DNA of 64,000 bases from the NCBI GenBank assembly GCA_964571235.1, contig CAZNAI010000003.1, positions 248,001 to 312,000 of the forward strand, read 5' to 3'. The first letter of the stretch is position 1. Each line of letters opens with the position of its first letter. Origin of the DNA: JACRAV01 sp964571235 (GTDB lineage: Bacteria; Zixibacteria; MSB-5A5; GN15; FEB-12). Made by a program: the position numbers and the translations under genes. Shown piece by piece: positions 63,212-64,000 of this stretch. Below the pieces are notes generated by a model, which was given only the letters and a program-made list of their open reading frames with translations, had not been told where the DNA came from and searched no databases.

Positions 63212-63264
63212 CCAGCCATATGGCTGGACCTTGGGGCTTCGCCGCGTTGTATTGAACTCTATAT

Positions 63265-63600
63265 TCGTAGGACGGGCCCGTCTTCGAACCCGTCGTCTTT
63301 GTCCGGGCTTCGACTCCGCTTAGCCCGACGCTACGCGCTCAGCGCAGATTTGCGATAGACTTGCAGATCAACTTAAGCACCCTAGGTATTCAGAGCCGTA
63401 CACAGTTGATTCTCATGAGATATCATTTTGGCTGCTGAGCCGCGCTACCGTTCAACACTGAAGGCGCGGGGATCGGAACGTCGCCCTGAGCGGAGTCGAA
63501 GGGCGTCTCCTAATCGTCTTGTAGGGCAGAACCCGAGCTCTGCGACACGGTTCTGCCTTTCCTGTCTTCGTAGAGTGAATCCGTCCTCGAACCCGCCACC
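63265..63600. repeat. dispersed palindromic repeats
   Basis: A 'TTCGTAGGACGGGCCCGTCTTCGAACCCG' type copy at about 63267-63295, a 'CCCTGAGCGGAGTCGAAGGG' element near 63483-63502, a 'GGGCAGAACC...GGTTCTGCC' copy at about 63524-63558, and a partial copy near 63570-63600. The 63212-63631 gap holds nothing else. Confidence 0.65.
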
Positions 63601-63631
63601 TTTACCCCGTCACTGCGAGGCTCCAATATCC

Positions 63632-64000
63632 TCAATCAAACTCATACTTCGGATTAGCAGGTGTTTGCTCAAAGCTGACACGGCCGATCACAATCTCTGC
63701 GCGGGCGTATGACTCGCCTTTCATCGGGCAATCGGCTAAACGGCGAAGCGAGGCCAGCTGGCCGGTGTGAGTGAGGGCGTCGGCAATCGGCCCCTGAAAA
63801 ATCTTGGTCAACTCCATCTTGATCGGCTGGCTCGCGAGTGCATCGTCGAATTTCTTGAGCGCGCCAAAAAACCGCGCGACTTCCTGATCCCACGGTAGTG
63901 GCGTCGAGTTATTCCATTTCCATTCGCCGGTAACGAGCGTGTATCCCCAGTCGAACAGATCGCCCATGTGCGCGACAATTTCGACCGGCGTTTTCGAGCT
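63632..64000 (-). CDS. DinB-family protein (5' end outside window)
   Basis: The frame is open to the last base of the window, so only the last 122 residues are seen. 'VEIVAHMGDLFDWGYTLVTGEW' near the start and 'ADALTHTGQLASLRRL' later supply the His residues of the DinB four-helix metal site. Members are often thiol-dependent transferases or stress proteins. Activity not assignable. Confidence 0.8.
   Translation of the reverse strand, partial: SSKTPVEIVAHMGDLFDWGYTLVTGEWKWNNSTPLPWDQEVARFFGALKKFDDALASQPIKMELTKIFQGPIADALTHTGQLASLRRLADCPMKGESYARAEIVIGRVSFEQTPANPKYEFD

Overview
The window reads as a chromosomal segment of an uncultivated, moderately GC-rich Gram-negative bacterium, most likely of the FCB group and possibly candidate division Zixibacteria. 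The taxonomic guess rests on three secreted proteins with complete or degenerate 'NYPNPFNPTT'-type (type IX secretion-like) C-terminal tails, DUF5916 and DUF5683 envelope proteins, a minimal exosortase/EpsI pair, an orphan microcompartment shell protein, and gene ends crowded with short palindromic repeats. No rRNA, phage, transposase or CRISPR array is visible.

Layout. 1-4.3 kb: a truncated multihaem cytochrome c, a family-4 glycosyltransferase, a class-V aminotransferase (cysteine desulfurase type), a repeat cluster and a 70-codon gene with its own terminator. 4.7-7.4 kb: a visibly AT-richer island holding a PD-(D/E)XK-like nuclease with an inserted helical domain, convergent to a two-gene unit (FRG-domain protein plus an unrecognised alpha/beta protein). 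7.5-11 kb: pruA, tRNA-Glu, a 25-codon peptide gene with a very strong Shine-Dalgarno and terminator, and a small secreted protein. 11.4-14.5 kb: a consensus promoter, a ~390-nt structured leader and a large cohesin/dockerin-like surface protein. 15-21.5 kb: a KimA-like transporter, tig-clpP-clpX, tRNA-Leu and a secreted CxxC protein. 21.6-31.4 kb: a DUF4153 membrane protein, an old-yellow-enzyme homologue, a cupredoxin lipoprotein that looks circularly permuted, PhzF, phosphomannomutase/phosphoglucomutase coupled to a double-receiver protein, a propeller-like surface protein, a GNAT acetyltransferase and a STAS protein. 31.5-42.8 kb: a DUF5916 protein, a UvrD/PcrA helicase, a pseudokinase, bacteriohemerythrin, lon-engB-purA and an FKBP. 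43-46 kb: two tRNA-Lys genes, a nitronate monooxygenase-family gene followed by a second copy of the tRNA 3' end, and a cluster-less MutY-like glycosylase. 46.2-53.7 kb: an O-antigen ligase, a small secreted protein plus a TPR/sigma-54 activator, structured RNAs, an orphan BMC shell protein, an SDR and NAD-type isocitrate dehydrogenase. 54-64 kb: a UbiA-family transferase, EpsI, exosortase, diacylglycerol kinase-like protein, DUF5683 protein, M14 peptidase, NAD-dependent epimerase and a truncated DinB-family protein.

The most unusual stretch is 47.6-52.7 kb. A sigma-54-type activator with a TPR sensor and no receiver domain lies just upstream of a near-perfect -24/-12 promoter that drives only a ~105-nt RNA ending in a strong terminator. 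A second structured terminator region, an orphan BMC protein with a Rho_N/SAP-like tail, and a separate minus-strand ~185-nt RNA candidate with its own promoter and terminator follow. Other candidates for new biology are the nuclease/FRG island, the 25-codon peptide, the permuted cupredoxin and the long structured leader at 11.5 kb. Every functional call is from reading the sequence alone; no database search was run.
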